Shown here piece after piece: positions 16,212 to 25,158 of a stretch of DNA of 64,000 nt. The position numbers and the translations under genes were made by a program. A model generated the notes under the pieces. That model saw only the letters and a list, made by a program, of their open reading frames with translations. It had not been told where the DNA came from and did not search any database. Each line of letters opens with the position of its first letter. The stretch's first letter is position 1. The DNA lies in NCBI RefSeq assembly GCF_011758565.1, contig NZ_JAAMOX010000004.1, positions 1-64,000 on the forward strand. Direction: 5' to 3'. Origin of the DNA: Lysinibacter cavernae. Lineage in GTDB: Bacteria > Actinomycetota > Actinomycetes > Actinomycetales > Microbacteriaceae.

Positions 16212-17189
16212 TTATGCAGCGCCGTCGAACATCGAGGTAACCGAACCGTCTTCAAAGACCTCGTGAATCGCACGGGCGATCAGCGGGGCAATTGACAGCA
16301 CCGTGAGCTTTTCAAAACGCTTCTCCGCCGGAATTGGCAGGGTGTCAGTCACGACTACCGAGTCGATGAAGTCCGAGCTGAGGATCTCAACCGCCGGGTC
16401 GGAAAGGATGGCGTGGGTCGCGGCAATCGTGACGCCCTTCGCGCCGTTCTTCTTAAGCGCCTCAGCCGCCTTCGCAATGGTGCGGCCGGTGTCGATCATG
16501 TCATCAACGAGCAAACACCAGCGGCCCTTAACATCTCCAACGATGTCGTGAACGCTCACCTGGTTTGGAACCAGTGGGTCGCGGCGCTTGTGGATGATGG
16601 CAAGCGGGGCTCCGAGGCGGTCGCTCCAGATGTCGGCGACGCGGGCGCGTCCCATGTCTGGCGACACGACGGTGAGCGTCTCTGGGTCTAGCTTTTCGCG
16701 GAAGTGATCAAGCAGCACGGGCATTGCAAAGAGGTGGTCTACCGGGCCGTCAAAGAAACCCTGGATCTGCGCGGCGTGCAGATCAACAGACATGATGCGG
16801 TCTGCGCCGGCAACCTTAAACAGGTCGGCCACGAGGCGAGCCGAAATGGGTTCGCGTCCGCGGCCTTTTTTGTCTTGGCGTGAGTACGGGTAGAAGGGAG
16901 CAACAACAGTGATGCGCTTTGCGGATGCTCGCTTGAGTGCGTCAACCATAATGAGCTGCTCCATGAGCCACTCGTTGATTGGGTTGGTGTGTGACTGAAT
17001 CACAAAGGCGTCGCAGCCACGAACGCTCTCGTCAAAACGGGCGTAGAGCTCACCGTTTGCGAAGGTTCGGGCGTCGGTCGGAACCAGTTCGGATCCAAGT
17101 TCACTCGCAATGCTTGCTGCGAGTTCGGGGTGCGCACGTCCAGAAACTAAGACAAGTTTTTTCTGACCGTTGACCTTGATGCCCGACAT
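16212..17189 (-). CDS. prs: Ribose-phosphate pyrophosphokinase
   Basis: 325 residues. It makes PRPP from ribose 5-phosphate and ATP for nucleotide, His and Trp synthesis. The family blocks are intact: RFDESVRGCDAFVIQSH, FYPYSRQDKKGRGREPISAR (the flexible ATP loop), SVDLHAAQIQGFFDGPVDHL, VVSPDMGRARVAD, and the PRPP-binding loop VDDMIDTGRTIAKA. Its ATG directly abuts the stop codon of glmU, so the two genes are translationally linked in a glmU-prs operon, an arrangement shared by many Gram-positive bacteria. Confidence 0.97.
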   Translation of the reverse strand: MSGIKVNGQKKLVLVSGRAHPELAASIASELGSELVPTDARTFANGELYARFDESVRGCDAFVIQSHTNPINEWLMEQLIMVDALKRASAKRITVVAPFYPYSRQDKKGRGREPISARLVADLFKVAGADRIMSVDLHAAQIQGFFDGPVDHLFAMPVLLDHFREKLDPETLTVVSPDMGRARVADIWSDRLGAPLAIIHKRRDPLVPNQVSVHDIVGDVKGRWCLLVDDMIDTGRTIAKAAEALKKNGAKGVTIAATHAILSDPAVEILSSDFIDSVVVTDTLPIPAEKRFEKLTVLSIAPLIARAIHEVFEDGSVTSMFDGAA

Positions 17190-18614
17190 TTATTCTCCGC
17201 TTTTCTCGGCCGCACGTGCCGTATCAGTTTCTGGTCGGTTCTGAGCCACCCAGCCATCAATGTTTCGCTGTGGCGCAACGGTCACCGCGAGGGAGCCGGA
17301 GGGGACGTCCTTTCGGACAATTGTTCCCGCACCGGTATAGGTTCCGTCTTCAAGTGTAACCGGCGCAACCAGAACATTTTTCGACCCGATGCGCACGTGC
17401 GAGCCAACCGTCGTGTGGTGCTTCTTCTGGCCGTCGTAGTTGGCGAAGATTGTGCCGGCCCCAACGTTGGTGCCTTCACCAATGGTTGCGTCGCCAACGT
17501 AGCTCAGGTGCGGCACTTTGCTGCCAACGCCGATGTTGGCGTTCTTGGTTTCAACATAGGCACCAATTTTGCCGTCGGCCCCGAGGATGGTGCCTGGGCG
17601 GAGAAAGGAAAAGGGGCCAACCGTCGCGTTCGAACCGATAACGGCCAGCTGAGCGTCAGTACGACGTACCGTCGCGCCAGCGCCAACTTCACAATCGAGC
17701 AGCGTTGTGTCCGGCCCGATGATTGCGCCAGATTCAACGACGGTGGCGCCGAGAATCTGAGTTCCGGGAAGGAGCGTGACGTCTTCTGCGAGCTGGGCAT
17801 TCTTGTCGATCCAGGTGGTTGCCGCATCCTGAATCGTGACCCCGGCAAGCTGCCAGGAGCGGATGATTCGGGCGTTCAACTCGGCGGCCGCTGCTGCGAG
17901 TTGCGCTCGGTCGTTGATGCCGGCAACGAGCCAGTGGTCAGAGATAGCAACGGCCTCGATGCGTCCTCCTGCGGAGAGGATCTCTCCCGCCGCGTCGGTC
18001 AGGTATTTCTCCTGCTGCGCGTTGTTCGTGTCGATCTTGCTGAGCGCCACCGTCAGGGCACCTCGCTCGAAGATGTAAACACCCGCGTTGGTTTCGTTGA
18101 TGGCGAGCTGTTCTGGTGAGGCATCCTTCTGCTCAACGATGCCAACAAAACTGCCGGAATCGGAACGGAGGATTCGACCGAGTCCCGTAGGGTTGGCAAC
18201 GATTGTGCTCAGCAGCGTCAGCGCGTTTCCCTCGGCGACGTGGGCATCAACGAGCGCCTTTGCGGCGGCCTCGTCGAGCAGTGGAACGTCGCCGCTCAGG
18301 ACAAGGATGTGGCCAGAGAATGAATCGGGCAGCGCAGCTACCGCGACCTCAACGGCTCGGCCTGTTCCCGGAATCTCATCCTGGTCGACAATGATGGCCG
18401 TTGGCAGATGCGAGACAACGGCCTCGGCGACTCGGTCTCGGTCGTGCCGGACCACGGCGACGATGTGCGCTGGGTTGAGCTGGGCCGCGGTGTCGAGCAC
18501 GTGCTCGATGAGCGGTTGTCCGGCCAGTGGATGGAGCACCTTCGGCAGTGAGGACCGCATACGCGTACCCTGCCCCGCCGCCAAGATGACTACTGCTAGC
18601 TGGCTCTGTGACAT
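17190..18614 (-). CDS. glmU: Bifunctional GlmU (GlcNAc-1-P uridylyltransferase / GlcN-1-P acetyltransferase)
   Basis: 474 residues. The N-terminal half is a uridylyltransferase (VVILAAGQGTRMRSSLPKVL at the start, NAGVYIFE near 190), and the C-terminal half is a left-handed beta-helix acetyltransferase with hexapeptide repeats ending in SYVGDATIGEGTNVGAGTIF and NYDGQKKHHTTVG. It makes UDP-GlcNAc for peptidoglycan. I chose ATG 18614 because it starts just before the pyrophosphorylase motif; the longer reading to 18851 runs through the tRNA gene. prs follows with no gap. Confidence 0.97.
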   Translation of the reverse strand: MSQSQLAVVILAAGQGTRMRSSLPKVLHPLAGQPLIEHVLDTAAQLNPAHIVAVVRHDRDRVAEAVVSHLPTAIIVDQDEIPGTGRAVEVAVAALPDSFSGHILVLSGDVPLLDEAAAKALVDAHVAEGNALTLLSTIVANPTGLGRILRSDSGSFVGIVEQKDASPEQLAINETNAGVYIFERGALTVALSKIDTNNAQQEKYLTDAAGEILSAGGRIEAVAISDHWLVAGINDRAQLAAAAAELNARIIRSWQLAGVTIQDAATTWIDKNAQLAEDVTLLPGTQILGATVVESGAIIGPDTTLLDCEVGAGATVRRTDAQLAVIGSNATVGPFSFLRPGTILGADGKIGAYVETKNANIGVGSKVPHLSYVGDATIGEGTNVGAGTIFANYDGQKKHHTTVGSHVRIGSKNVLVAPVTLEDGTYTGAGTIVRKDVPSGSLAVTVAPQRNIDGWVAQNRPETDTARAAEKSGE

Positions 18615-18652
18615 CCAAGACCTCCGCGCATTGTTATGCAGTTCACTTCGCG

Positions 18653-18724
18653 CTCCGCCTCCAGGATTCGAACCTGGACCGAACACCTCCAAAGGGTGCC
18701 GTGCTGCCGTTACACTAAGGCGGA
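18653..18724 (-). tRNA. tRNA-Gln (anticodon TTG)
   Basis: On the minus strand the 72-base gene has acceptor arms TCCGCCT and AGGCGGA with discriminator G, an anticodon stem GCACC/GGTGT with loop CTTTGGA giving anticodon TTG, and a T-arm with GGTTCGAATCC. CCA is not encoded. It reads toward glmU, 38 bases before the glmU start, so a joint transcript is possible. Confidence 0.95.
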
Positions 18725-18887
18725 ACGTACACGAACGCGTCGCGCACATGTATAAGTGTGCCAGAAACTTTTGCTTTCGTTGAACAGGCCCAGTTGGTCC
18801 CGGATAAAATTGGGGCCTGCGTTGGGCGCACTCCCAAGCAGTTCTAGGCAACGAGCCCTTCCCAGATTTACTTCAAGAAAGCGCAGC

Positions 18888-19391
18888 ATGAAAGACAACG
18901 ACGAAGTCGACCGGATTGTGGATGCCTGGCAGGTCGCCAGGCCCGACCTCAATTTTGCGCCGCTGCACGTACTGTCGCGTGTGACGCGCATCTCGAAGCA
19001 CTTCGGCCGTATCCGACAGAACGCCTTTCAGCGATCCGAGCTTGAGTCCTGGGAATTTGATGTGTTGGCTGCCCTTCGTCGGGAGGGCGATCCGTTTGCC
19101 CTCAGCCCCAAGCGTCTTGTTTCGGCCACCATGGTGTCGAGCGGCACCATGACCAACCGCATTGATCGACTGGTCGAACGCGGATTTGTGAAGCGCCTCA
19201 CCGACCCAAACGATGGGCGCGGAGTGCTCGTCGAGATGACGCCAGCAGGTCTGACGAGGGTGGATGCCGCAATCACCCGGCTCGTTGATGCTGAGGAAAT
19301 CCTGCTCGGCGGGCTTTCCGAGACGGAACAAGCCCGCCTCGGAACGCTACTCCGCAAACTGCGCAACAGCATCGACGCAACCGACCTCTAA
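18888..19391 (+). CDS. MarR-family transcriptional regulator
   Basis: 167 residues with a MarR winged helix: LESWEFDVLAALRREG, then the recognition helix region SATMVSSGTMTNRIDRL and the wing LTDPNDGRGVLVEMTPAG. MarR proteins bind as dimers and respond to small phenolic or oxidant ligands. ATG 18888 has AAGAAAG upstream; a longer reading to 18756 covers the tRNA promoter region and is unlikely. Its stop codon shares four bases (19388-19391, CTAA) with the stop of the convergent RND transporter gene. Convergence rather than divergence makes direct control of that pump uncertain. Confidence 0.88.
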   Translation: MKDNDEVDRIVDAWQVARPDLNFAPLHVLSRVTRISKHFGRIRQNAFQRSELESWEFDVLAALRREGDPFALSPKRLVSATMVSSGTMTNRIDRLVERGFVKRLTDPNDGRGVLVEMTPAGLTRVDAAITRLVDAEEILLGGLSETEQARLGTLLRKLRNSIDATDL

Positions 19392-22300
19392 CTCAACAAT
19401 TCTTCAAGCTGCTCTTCTTCAGGGTTCTCCCGAGTTGCCGCACGCTCCTCGCGCTTGAGCCGCCTTGCCTCTTTCCGCTCACCTCGCCGTTCGAGCAGCG
19501 CGTAGAGCACCGGCACAAGGATGAGTGTCAGCAGGGTTGACGAGATAAGCCCGCCAATCACCACAACCGCGAGCGATTGCGAGATGAACATTCCGCCGCC
19601 GGTCAGCCCGAGCGCCATTGGAACGAGCGCAAAGATTGTGGCGCACGCCGTCATAATGATTGGCCGAAGGCGGAGGCGTGACCCCTCCAGAACCGCTTCT
19701 GAAATGCTGGCCCCGTTCGCCCTGTGATGGTTGATGAGGTCGATCAGCACAATGGCGTTGGTCACGACGATACCGATGAGCATCAGGAGGCCGATCATCG
19801 AGGGAATACCGAGCGCCGTATTGGTGAGCAGCAGCGCAAGAATCGCTCCCGTCGCGGCGAAGGGCACCGACACGAGCAGGATAACTGGCTGCAGCAGGCT
19901 TCGGAACGTCGCCACCATCACGATGTAGACAAGGGCGATGGCGAGCAGCATGGCTACGCCAAGTTGTCCAAACGCTTCGTCCTGCTCAGCCGAGGCCCCG
20001 CCGATATCGGTTGTCACGCCGGCTGGCAGCTGCAGGTCGTCCAATTTGGCGTTGAGCGCCGCACTGATCGCGCCGAGGTCGTCGCCGGTCGGTTTCGCAG
20101 AGATCGTCACGGCCCGCTCCCCATCAATTCGGGTAACCGTGCTCGCCGCCTTTTCGCGAACAACTTCGGCGACCTGACCGACGGTAATCGCCGTGGCAGT
20201 GACGTCGACAAGTGCTTTCTGCTCTGCTTGGAGACGCTCCGACTCTGCCTGAGCAGCATTCGACTCGGCAACCGATTTATCTAGCTCAGTGAGCTGCGTG
20301 TCGATCTGGCGGATGCCTTCCTCCGCCTGGCTAATTCCGCCTGATAGCTGGGCAAGGGCATCCGCGAGAGCCTGGCCCTGCAGCACGTCGGTCGTCACGG
20401 GTTCGCCAGATCCCGGCTCCGGGGCGGGGATTGCCGAGAGCTCTGCAAGTTGCGTGCGCAATTCGCCAAGCCCGGCTACGGCCTCGGCGCGGGCTTTGAC
20501 CAGCTCGGAACGTTGTGAGCTGACCTGTCCTTCGGCCTTTGCGGTCGCTTCGTTTGACATCGCCTCTTGTTCAGCGAGCAGGGCATCGCTCGCGGCTTTT
20601 TGGGCCTGCGCCTGCTGCAGCGGCGACACGGGGATGCTGAGCGCGGCGATATCCGCGGGAGTCGCGTCAACCTGGTGCGAGCGGAAAAGGAGATCGCGCG
20701 GCTCGCCGTTGATCGTCAGGGTGGCAATGGTTGAGCCGCGGAGAACGCTCGAGAGCGCGTCGCCGATGTCGCTCTGGGTAAATCCGTAGGCTGCGGCCGC
20801 GACCCGATCCACCTTGACCCTGAGCAGCGGCTGCTCCCCCGCGAGGTCGCTCTTGACCTCAGAGAGACCCGTGATCCCGCTCATCATCGCCATGACGTTG
20901 TCGGAGCCTTCTGCGAGCGCTTGCTCGTTGTCGGCCTTAATGGTGACGTCAACGGTCTGGTTGCCTTGGTCTCCGCCCTGGCTTTCAACCCGGACGGTTC
21001 CGGCTCCATCTTGAGCGCTGAGTTGCTTCTCAAGCGCTGCGGCCACTGTGCTGACATCGCTGTTGTCGGTGAGGGTCGCCGTGAAGTATGCCTGGTTGGT
21101 CGAGCCGGAGCCGACAGTGGTGAGTAGCGTCTGTATTCCGGGAGTCTTTTCGAATACCTGCTCGATTTCTGCGGCCCGTTCATCGGTCAATGACAGACGG
21201 GTACCTGCTGGCATTTCCAGCGAAACAGAAACTTGCTTCTGTCCGCCAAGGTCGCCAAGGAAATCGGTCTTCAGCAACCCGGTAGACCCGATCGTGAGGA
21301 TGAAGATGACCGAGGCCGTAACGAGGGTCACAACGGGATGCTTGAGGGCTGAACGAAGAACCGGCATGTAGCCGCGCTGCAGCCGTGTCACCTTAGCGTC
21401 TTCGTCGTGAGCGGGCTCGGGAATATCCTCCCCTATTGAGTCCTCGTGCTCGGCGCTGAGAACGTCCTGCTGGCCCGCTACAGCACCGGCTGAGGATTTC
21501 TTCCGCGGCTTCAGGAACCAGAACGCAAGCACGGGAACAATCGTGAGCGACACAATAAGCGATGCAACCAGCGCGATTGAAATCGTCACGGCAAACGGTC
21601 GGAAGAGTTCACCGGTAACGCCGCCAATGAGGGCGATAGGCAGGAAGACCGCAACGGTCGTGATGGTCGAGGCGGTAATTGCCGCGGCAACCTGGCGAAC
21701 GGAGGCAACAATCGAGCCAGCCGTGAGCGGGCCGTCCTCGGTATCGCTTCGCCGCTTGATGTTTTCGATCACCACGATCGAGTCGTCGACGACGCGTCCG
21801 ACAGCAACCGTCAGGGCCGCAAGCGTAAAGATGTTGAGTGTGAAGTCTCCAACCCACAGTCCAATCATCGCGATGAGCAGCGAGAGCGGAATCGAGATCG
21901 CCGTAATGATGGTCGACCGCACGGAGAACAGAAACACAAGAATCACAAGAATTGCAAAGAGCAGGCCGAGCCCGCCTTCAACAGAGAGGTCTTCAATGGA
22001 CTGTTCAATCATTGGTGCCTGATCAAACACCACGTCGAGCGTTGCATTCTTGCCAAGCTGCTTCTCGAGGTCGGGGATGAGCTCCGTAACGGCGTGGGAA
22101 AGCGAAACGGCGTTCGCGTCTTGGTTCTTCATGATGGAGAGGTTGAGCGAGGGGCGTCCGTCAGCTCTGGCGATGCTGCTCACCTCGGCTGGCTCTTCGG
22201 CTATCGTCGCGATTTCGCTCAGCAGCACCGTGCCGCTCTCGGTTGCGATCGGCACGTGCGAAACGGCCTCAACGCTGTCAAGGGTCGCACCAACCTCAAC

Positions 22301-22978
22301 CGATAGCTGGCTATCGCCGTCAAAACTGGTTCCGGCAGAGTTCACGACGCCGGCGGCACGGATGCTCTCCATGACGGCAGGCGCTGTCACCTTCTTTGCC
22401 GCAAGATCGGCCGGTCGCAGCGTCACGGCGAGCAGCGTCTCAGTCTTGCCCTGCACTTCTGTCTTCCGAACCCCGGAGACATCGTTAAACGCGGGGACAA
22501 CAACCGATTCGAGGCGTTCGACAAGCTCACCGTTTTCGGCATCGGACGTCACCACAAGCTGCATGGCTGGGATATCGTCGCTGCCGCCCGTATACACCTC
22601 TGTGCTCACCGCAGCCGGCATTGCGGCTTTAACCCCGTCAACCGCAGCGCGGATATTCGCAATCATCTTTTCGCTGTCGAGTCCGTAATCCCACTCAACC
22701 TGCACCTGTCCCCCACCGCTTGTTGAGGATGACGTCATGCGCCCCGTACCAGGGATCGCTTTGATTGCTTGCTCCACTGGGCCGACGGCATCCTTCGCGA
22801 CGTTCTCGGGAGAGGCCCCCGGGTACACAACACCGACGCCAGCCTGCGGAATCTGCGTTGACGGGATCAGCTCTTGCTTGAGGGACACCGTTGCGATGAG
22901 CCCAATAACAACTATTGCCAGGGTCACCAGCCCCACAATGGCTCGGTTCTTGAGGCTCAACTTCGTCAGCAGATGCAT
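19388..22978 (-). CDS. RND-family efflux transporter with a coiled-coil insertion
   Basis: 1196 residues of HAE1/AcrB-like RND architecture: TM1 at the N-terminus, a first large external loop, helices with the proton-relay signature VGRVVDDSIVVIENI, a second loop, and a C-terminal TM bundle (LMLIGIVVTNAIVLIDLINH). ATG 22978 (MHLLTKLSLKNRAI) is the family start. Such pumps export drugs or lipids using proton influx. About 140 residues (roughly 785-925) that are Ala/Glu/Gln/Lys-rich and heptad-like are inserted in the second external loop, between IAALSIPV and TAITVGQVAEV, where AcrB has its docking-domain tip. No adaptor or outer-membrane channel gene is nearby, as expected for a Gram-positive cell. 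Confidence 0.92.
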   Translation of the reverse strand: MHLLTKLSLKNRAIVGLVTLAIVVIGLIATVSLKQELIPSTQIPQAGVGVVYPGASPENVAKDAVGPVEQAIKAIPGTGRMTSSSTSGGGQVQVEWDYGLDSEKMIANIRAAVDGVKAAMPAAVSTEVYTGGSDDIPAMQLVVTSDAENGELVERLESVVVPAFNDVSGVRKTEVQGKTETLLAVTLRPADLAAKKVTAPAVMESIRAAGVVNSAGTSFDGDSQLSVEVGATLDSVEAVSHVPIATESGTVLLSEIATIAEEPAEVSSIARADGRPSLNLSIMKNQDANAVSLSHAVTELIPDLEKQLGKNATLDVVFDQAPMIEQSIEDLSVEGGLGLLFAILVILVFLFSVRSTIITAISIPLSLLIAMIGLWVGDFTLNIFTLAALTVAVGRVVDDSIVVIENIKRRSDTEDGPLTAGSIVASVRQVAAAITASTITTVAVFLPIALIGGVTGELFRPFAVTISIALVASLIVSLTIVPVLAFWFLKPRKKSSAGAVAGQQDVLSAEHEDSIGEDIPEPAHDEDAKVTRLQRGYMPVLRSALKHPVVTLVTASVIFILTIGSTGLLKTDFLGDLGGQKQVSVSLEMPAGTRLSLTDERAAEIEQVFEKTPGIQTLLTTVGSGSTNQAYFTATLTDNSDVSTVAAALEKQLSAQDGAGTVRVESQGGDQGNQTVDVTIKADNEQALAEGSDNVMAMMSGITGLSEVKSDLAGEQPLLRVKVDRVAAAAYGFTQSDIGDALSSVLRGSTIATLTINGEPRDLLFRSHQVDATPADIAALSIPVSPLQQAQAQKAASDALLAEQEAMSNEATAKAEGQVSSQRSELVKARAEAVAGLGELRTQLAELSAIPAPEPGSGEPVTTDVLQGQALADALAQLSGGISQAEEGIRQIDTQLTELDKSVAESNAAQAESERLQAEQKALVDVTATAITVGQVAEVVREKAASTVTRIDGERAVTISAKPTGDDLGAISAALNAKLDDLQLPAGVTTDIGGASAEQDEAFGQLGVAMLLAIALVYIVMVATFRSLLQPVILLVSVPFAATGAILALLLTNTALGIPSMIGLLMLIGIVVTNAIVLIDLINHHRANGASISEAVLEGSRLRLRPIIMTACATIFALVPMALGLTGGGMFISQSLAVVVIGGLISSTLLTLILVPVLYALLERRGERKEARRLKREERAATRENPEEEQLEELLS

Positions 22979-23254
22979 GGGGTGTTTGGCTCCTGTAAAA
23001 GGTGTCGTACGTGTGTTCGTCGGCGATGCACACACGAGAGATACGCCTTGCGGCGGTAGAGAGATGGGTAATTTTCATACCGCTCGGCAGCGTGAGATCG
23101 CCCAATACTGAGTCAACTCGATACGGCAAGCGCATACATCGGCCAAAGGAATGACGATTCTGAAGGCGGCATGGTCCCCTGGTACTACATCCCTTCCGAA
23201 CAGGTCGCCGCGCAGTCGGCCCTGACACCCAGGCAAACACGGTAGCCTCTTGGG

Positions 23255-25063
23255 GTGGCACATCTCTTAGGCGCAGAAAACCTTCATCTCGAGTTCCCGA
23301 CCCGAGTCATCTTCGATTCCATCACCATTGGGGTGAACGAGGGTGACCGCATCGGCATCGTCGGACGAAACGGCGACGGCAAGTCGACGCTCCTCTCGCT
23401 GCTCTCTGGACGGCTCGAACCAGACGCTGGCCGCGTCACCGTTCGCGGCGGCGTCACCATTGGGATGCTCGACCAGACAGACGTCCTCGACCAAGAGATG
23501 CTCGTTTCTCAGGCGATTGTTGGTGACCTTGAAGAATACGTGTGGGCGAGCAACCCGATCATTCGCGATGTGATTGATGGCCTTATTCAGGATATTCCGT
23601 GGGATGCCGTCATCGGTTCGCTCTCCGGTGGCCAGCGCAGACGCGTCGGCCTCGCCGCACTCCTCGTTGGAGACTGGGACTGCATCTTCCTGGACGAGCC
23701 CACAAACCACCTCGACGTCGAGGGCATCACCTGGCTTGCCAATCACCTCAACAACCGCTGGGGCAAGAACGCTGGCGGACTACTCGTGGTGACTCACGAC
23801 CGCTGGTTCCTCGATGAGGTGTGCAACACCACGTGGGAGGTCCACGATCAGATCATTGAGCCGTTTGAAGGTGGCTACGCTGCCTACATCTTGCAGCGCG
23901 TTGAGCGCGACCGCATGGCGGCTGCCTCAGAGTCAAAGCGTCAGAACCTCATGCGCAAAGAGCTCGCGTGGCTCCGCCGCGGTGCCCCTGCCCGCACCGC
24001 AAAGCCAAAGTTCCGCATCGAAGCGGCCAACCAACTCATCGAAAACGAGCCTCCGGTTCGCGACAAGATCCAGCTCAGCCAGATGGCTTCTCAGCGCCTT
24101 GGAAAAGATGTTGTTGACATCCTTGACGTGAGCGTCAGTTACGGCGAAAAACAGGTGCTCAAAGATATTGAATGGCGGATCGCCCCTGGCGAGCGCACCG
24201 GCATCCTTGGCATCAACGGAGCCGGCAAGAGCACCCTGCTCGGACTTGTTACGGGCGATGTGCAGCCGACGACCGGCATCGTCAAGCGAGGCAAAACCAT
24301 CAAGGTTGCCACGCTCAGTCAGGAGCTCGCTGAGCTCGTTGAGCACGCCAACGACCGGGTGAGTGATGTGGTCGCTCGCAAACGAACGAGCTATGTTTCC
24401 GGCGGCAAAGAGATGACTCCGAGCCAGCTGCTTGAGCGACTCGGGTTCACGAGCGCGCAGTTGCAAACCCCGGTCAAGGATCTTTCCGGTGGCCAGCGCC
24501 GTCGCCTCCAGCTGCTCCTCATCCTGCTTGATGAGCCCAACGTGCTCGTACTCGACGAGCCGTCAAACGATCTCGACACCGACATGCTAGCGGCGATGGA
24601 GGATCTGCTCGATTCGTGGCCGGGAACCTTGCTGGTGGTCTCGCACGACCGGTACCTCATGGAACGCGTCACCGATCAGCAGTACGCCATCCTCGACGGC
24701 AAGCTCCGCCATTTGCCCGGTGGCGTTGACCAGTACCTCAAGCTGCGCAAGGCTTCGGATGCTGCGGATACCGGCCCGTCGGCCTCGGCATCCGCCTCAA
24801 GCACAACACCAGCGGCAGCCCCGGTTCCAGCGAACCAGTTGAGCGGTGCCGAGCGCCGAAACGCCGAAAAAGAACTCGCCTCAACCGAGCGTAAAATGGC
24901 GAAGGCAACCGAGGCGATCAAAGCGACCCACGACCGTCTCGCGGCCCATGACCAGGGCGATTACGAGGGAATTAGCATCATGATGCAGGAAATCACCGCG
25001 CTCGAGGCGACGGTCGCGTCGCTTGAGGAGCGATGGTTGGAGCTTTCTGAACTCCTGTCCTGA
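23255..25063 (+). CDS. ABC-F family ATPase (Uup-like)
   Basis: 602 residues with two ABC cassettes and no membrane segments. Cassette 1 has Walker A GRNGDGKST (about 39) and signature LSGGQRRRVGL; cassette 2 has GINGAGKST (about 320) and LSGGQRRRLQL. A P-site-tRNA-interaction linker lies between them, and the C-terminal 80 residues form a predicted coiled coil, the arrangement of Uup. ABC-F proteins act on ribosomes or, for Uup, on DNA and translation. The start is GTG at 23255, by alignment of the first cassette; a strong Shine-Dalgarno is lacking. The tail before the coiled coil is Ala/Ser/Pro-rich. Confidence 0.93.
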   Translation: MAHLLGAENLHLEFPTRVIFDSITIGVNEGDRIGIVGRNGDGKSTLLSLLSGRLEPDAGRVTVRGGVTIGMLDQTDVLDQEMLVSQAIVGDLEEYVWASNPIIRDVIDGLIQDIPWDAVIGSLSGGQRRRVGLAALLVGDWDCIFLDEPTNHLDVEGITWLANHLNNRWGKNAGGLLVVTHDRWFLDEVCNTTWEVHDQIIEPFEGGYAAYILQRVERDRMAAASESKRQNLMRKELAWLRRGAPARTAKPKFRIEAANQLIENEPPVRDKIQLSQMASQRLGKDVVDILDVSVSYGEKQVLKDIEWRIAPGERTGILGINGAGKSTLLGLVTGDVQPTTGIVKRGKTIKVATLSQELAELVEHANDRVSDVVARKRTSYVSGGKEMTPSQLLERLGFTSAQLQTPVKDLSGGQRRRLQLLLILLDEPNVLVLDEPSNDLDTDMLAAMEDLLDSWPGTLLVVSHDRYLMERVTDQQYAILDGKLRHLPGGVDQYLKLRKASDAADTGPSASASASSTTPAAAPVPANQLSGAERRNAEKELASTERKMAKATEAIKATHDRLAAHDQGDYEGISIMMQEITALEATVASLEERWLELSELLS

Positions 25064-25158
25064 CCGCGTTTCTCGCGCTGAGTCGATGCGCGCTGAGTTG
25101 ATGCGCTGTGTCGATGCGCTGAGTCAATGCGGCGTGGACGCGTGCAGCTCCACGCGCA

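Noticed and set aside
18615-18851. N-terminal extension of GlmU
   Set aside because: It would read through the tRNA-Gln gene and has no homology to GlmU.
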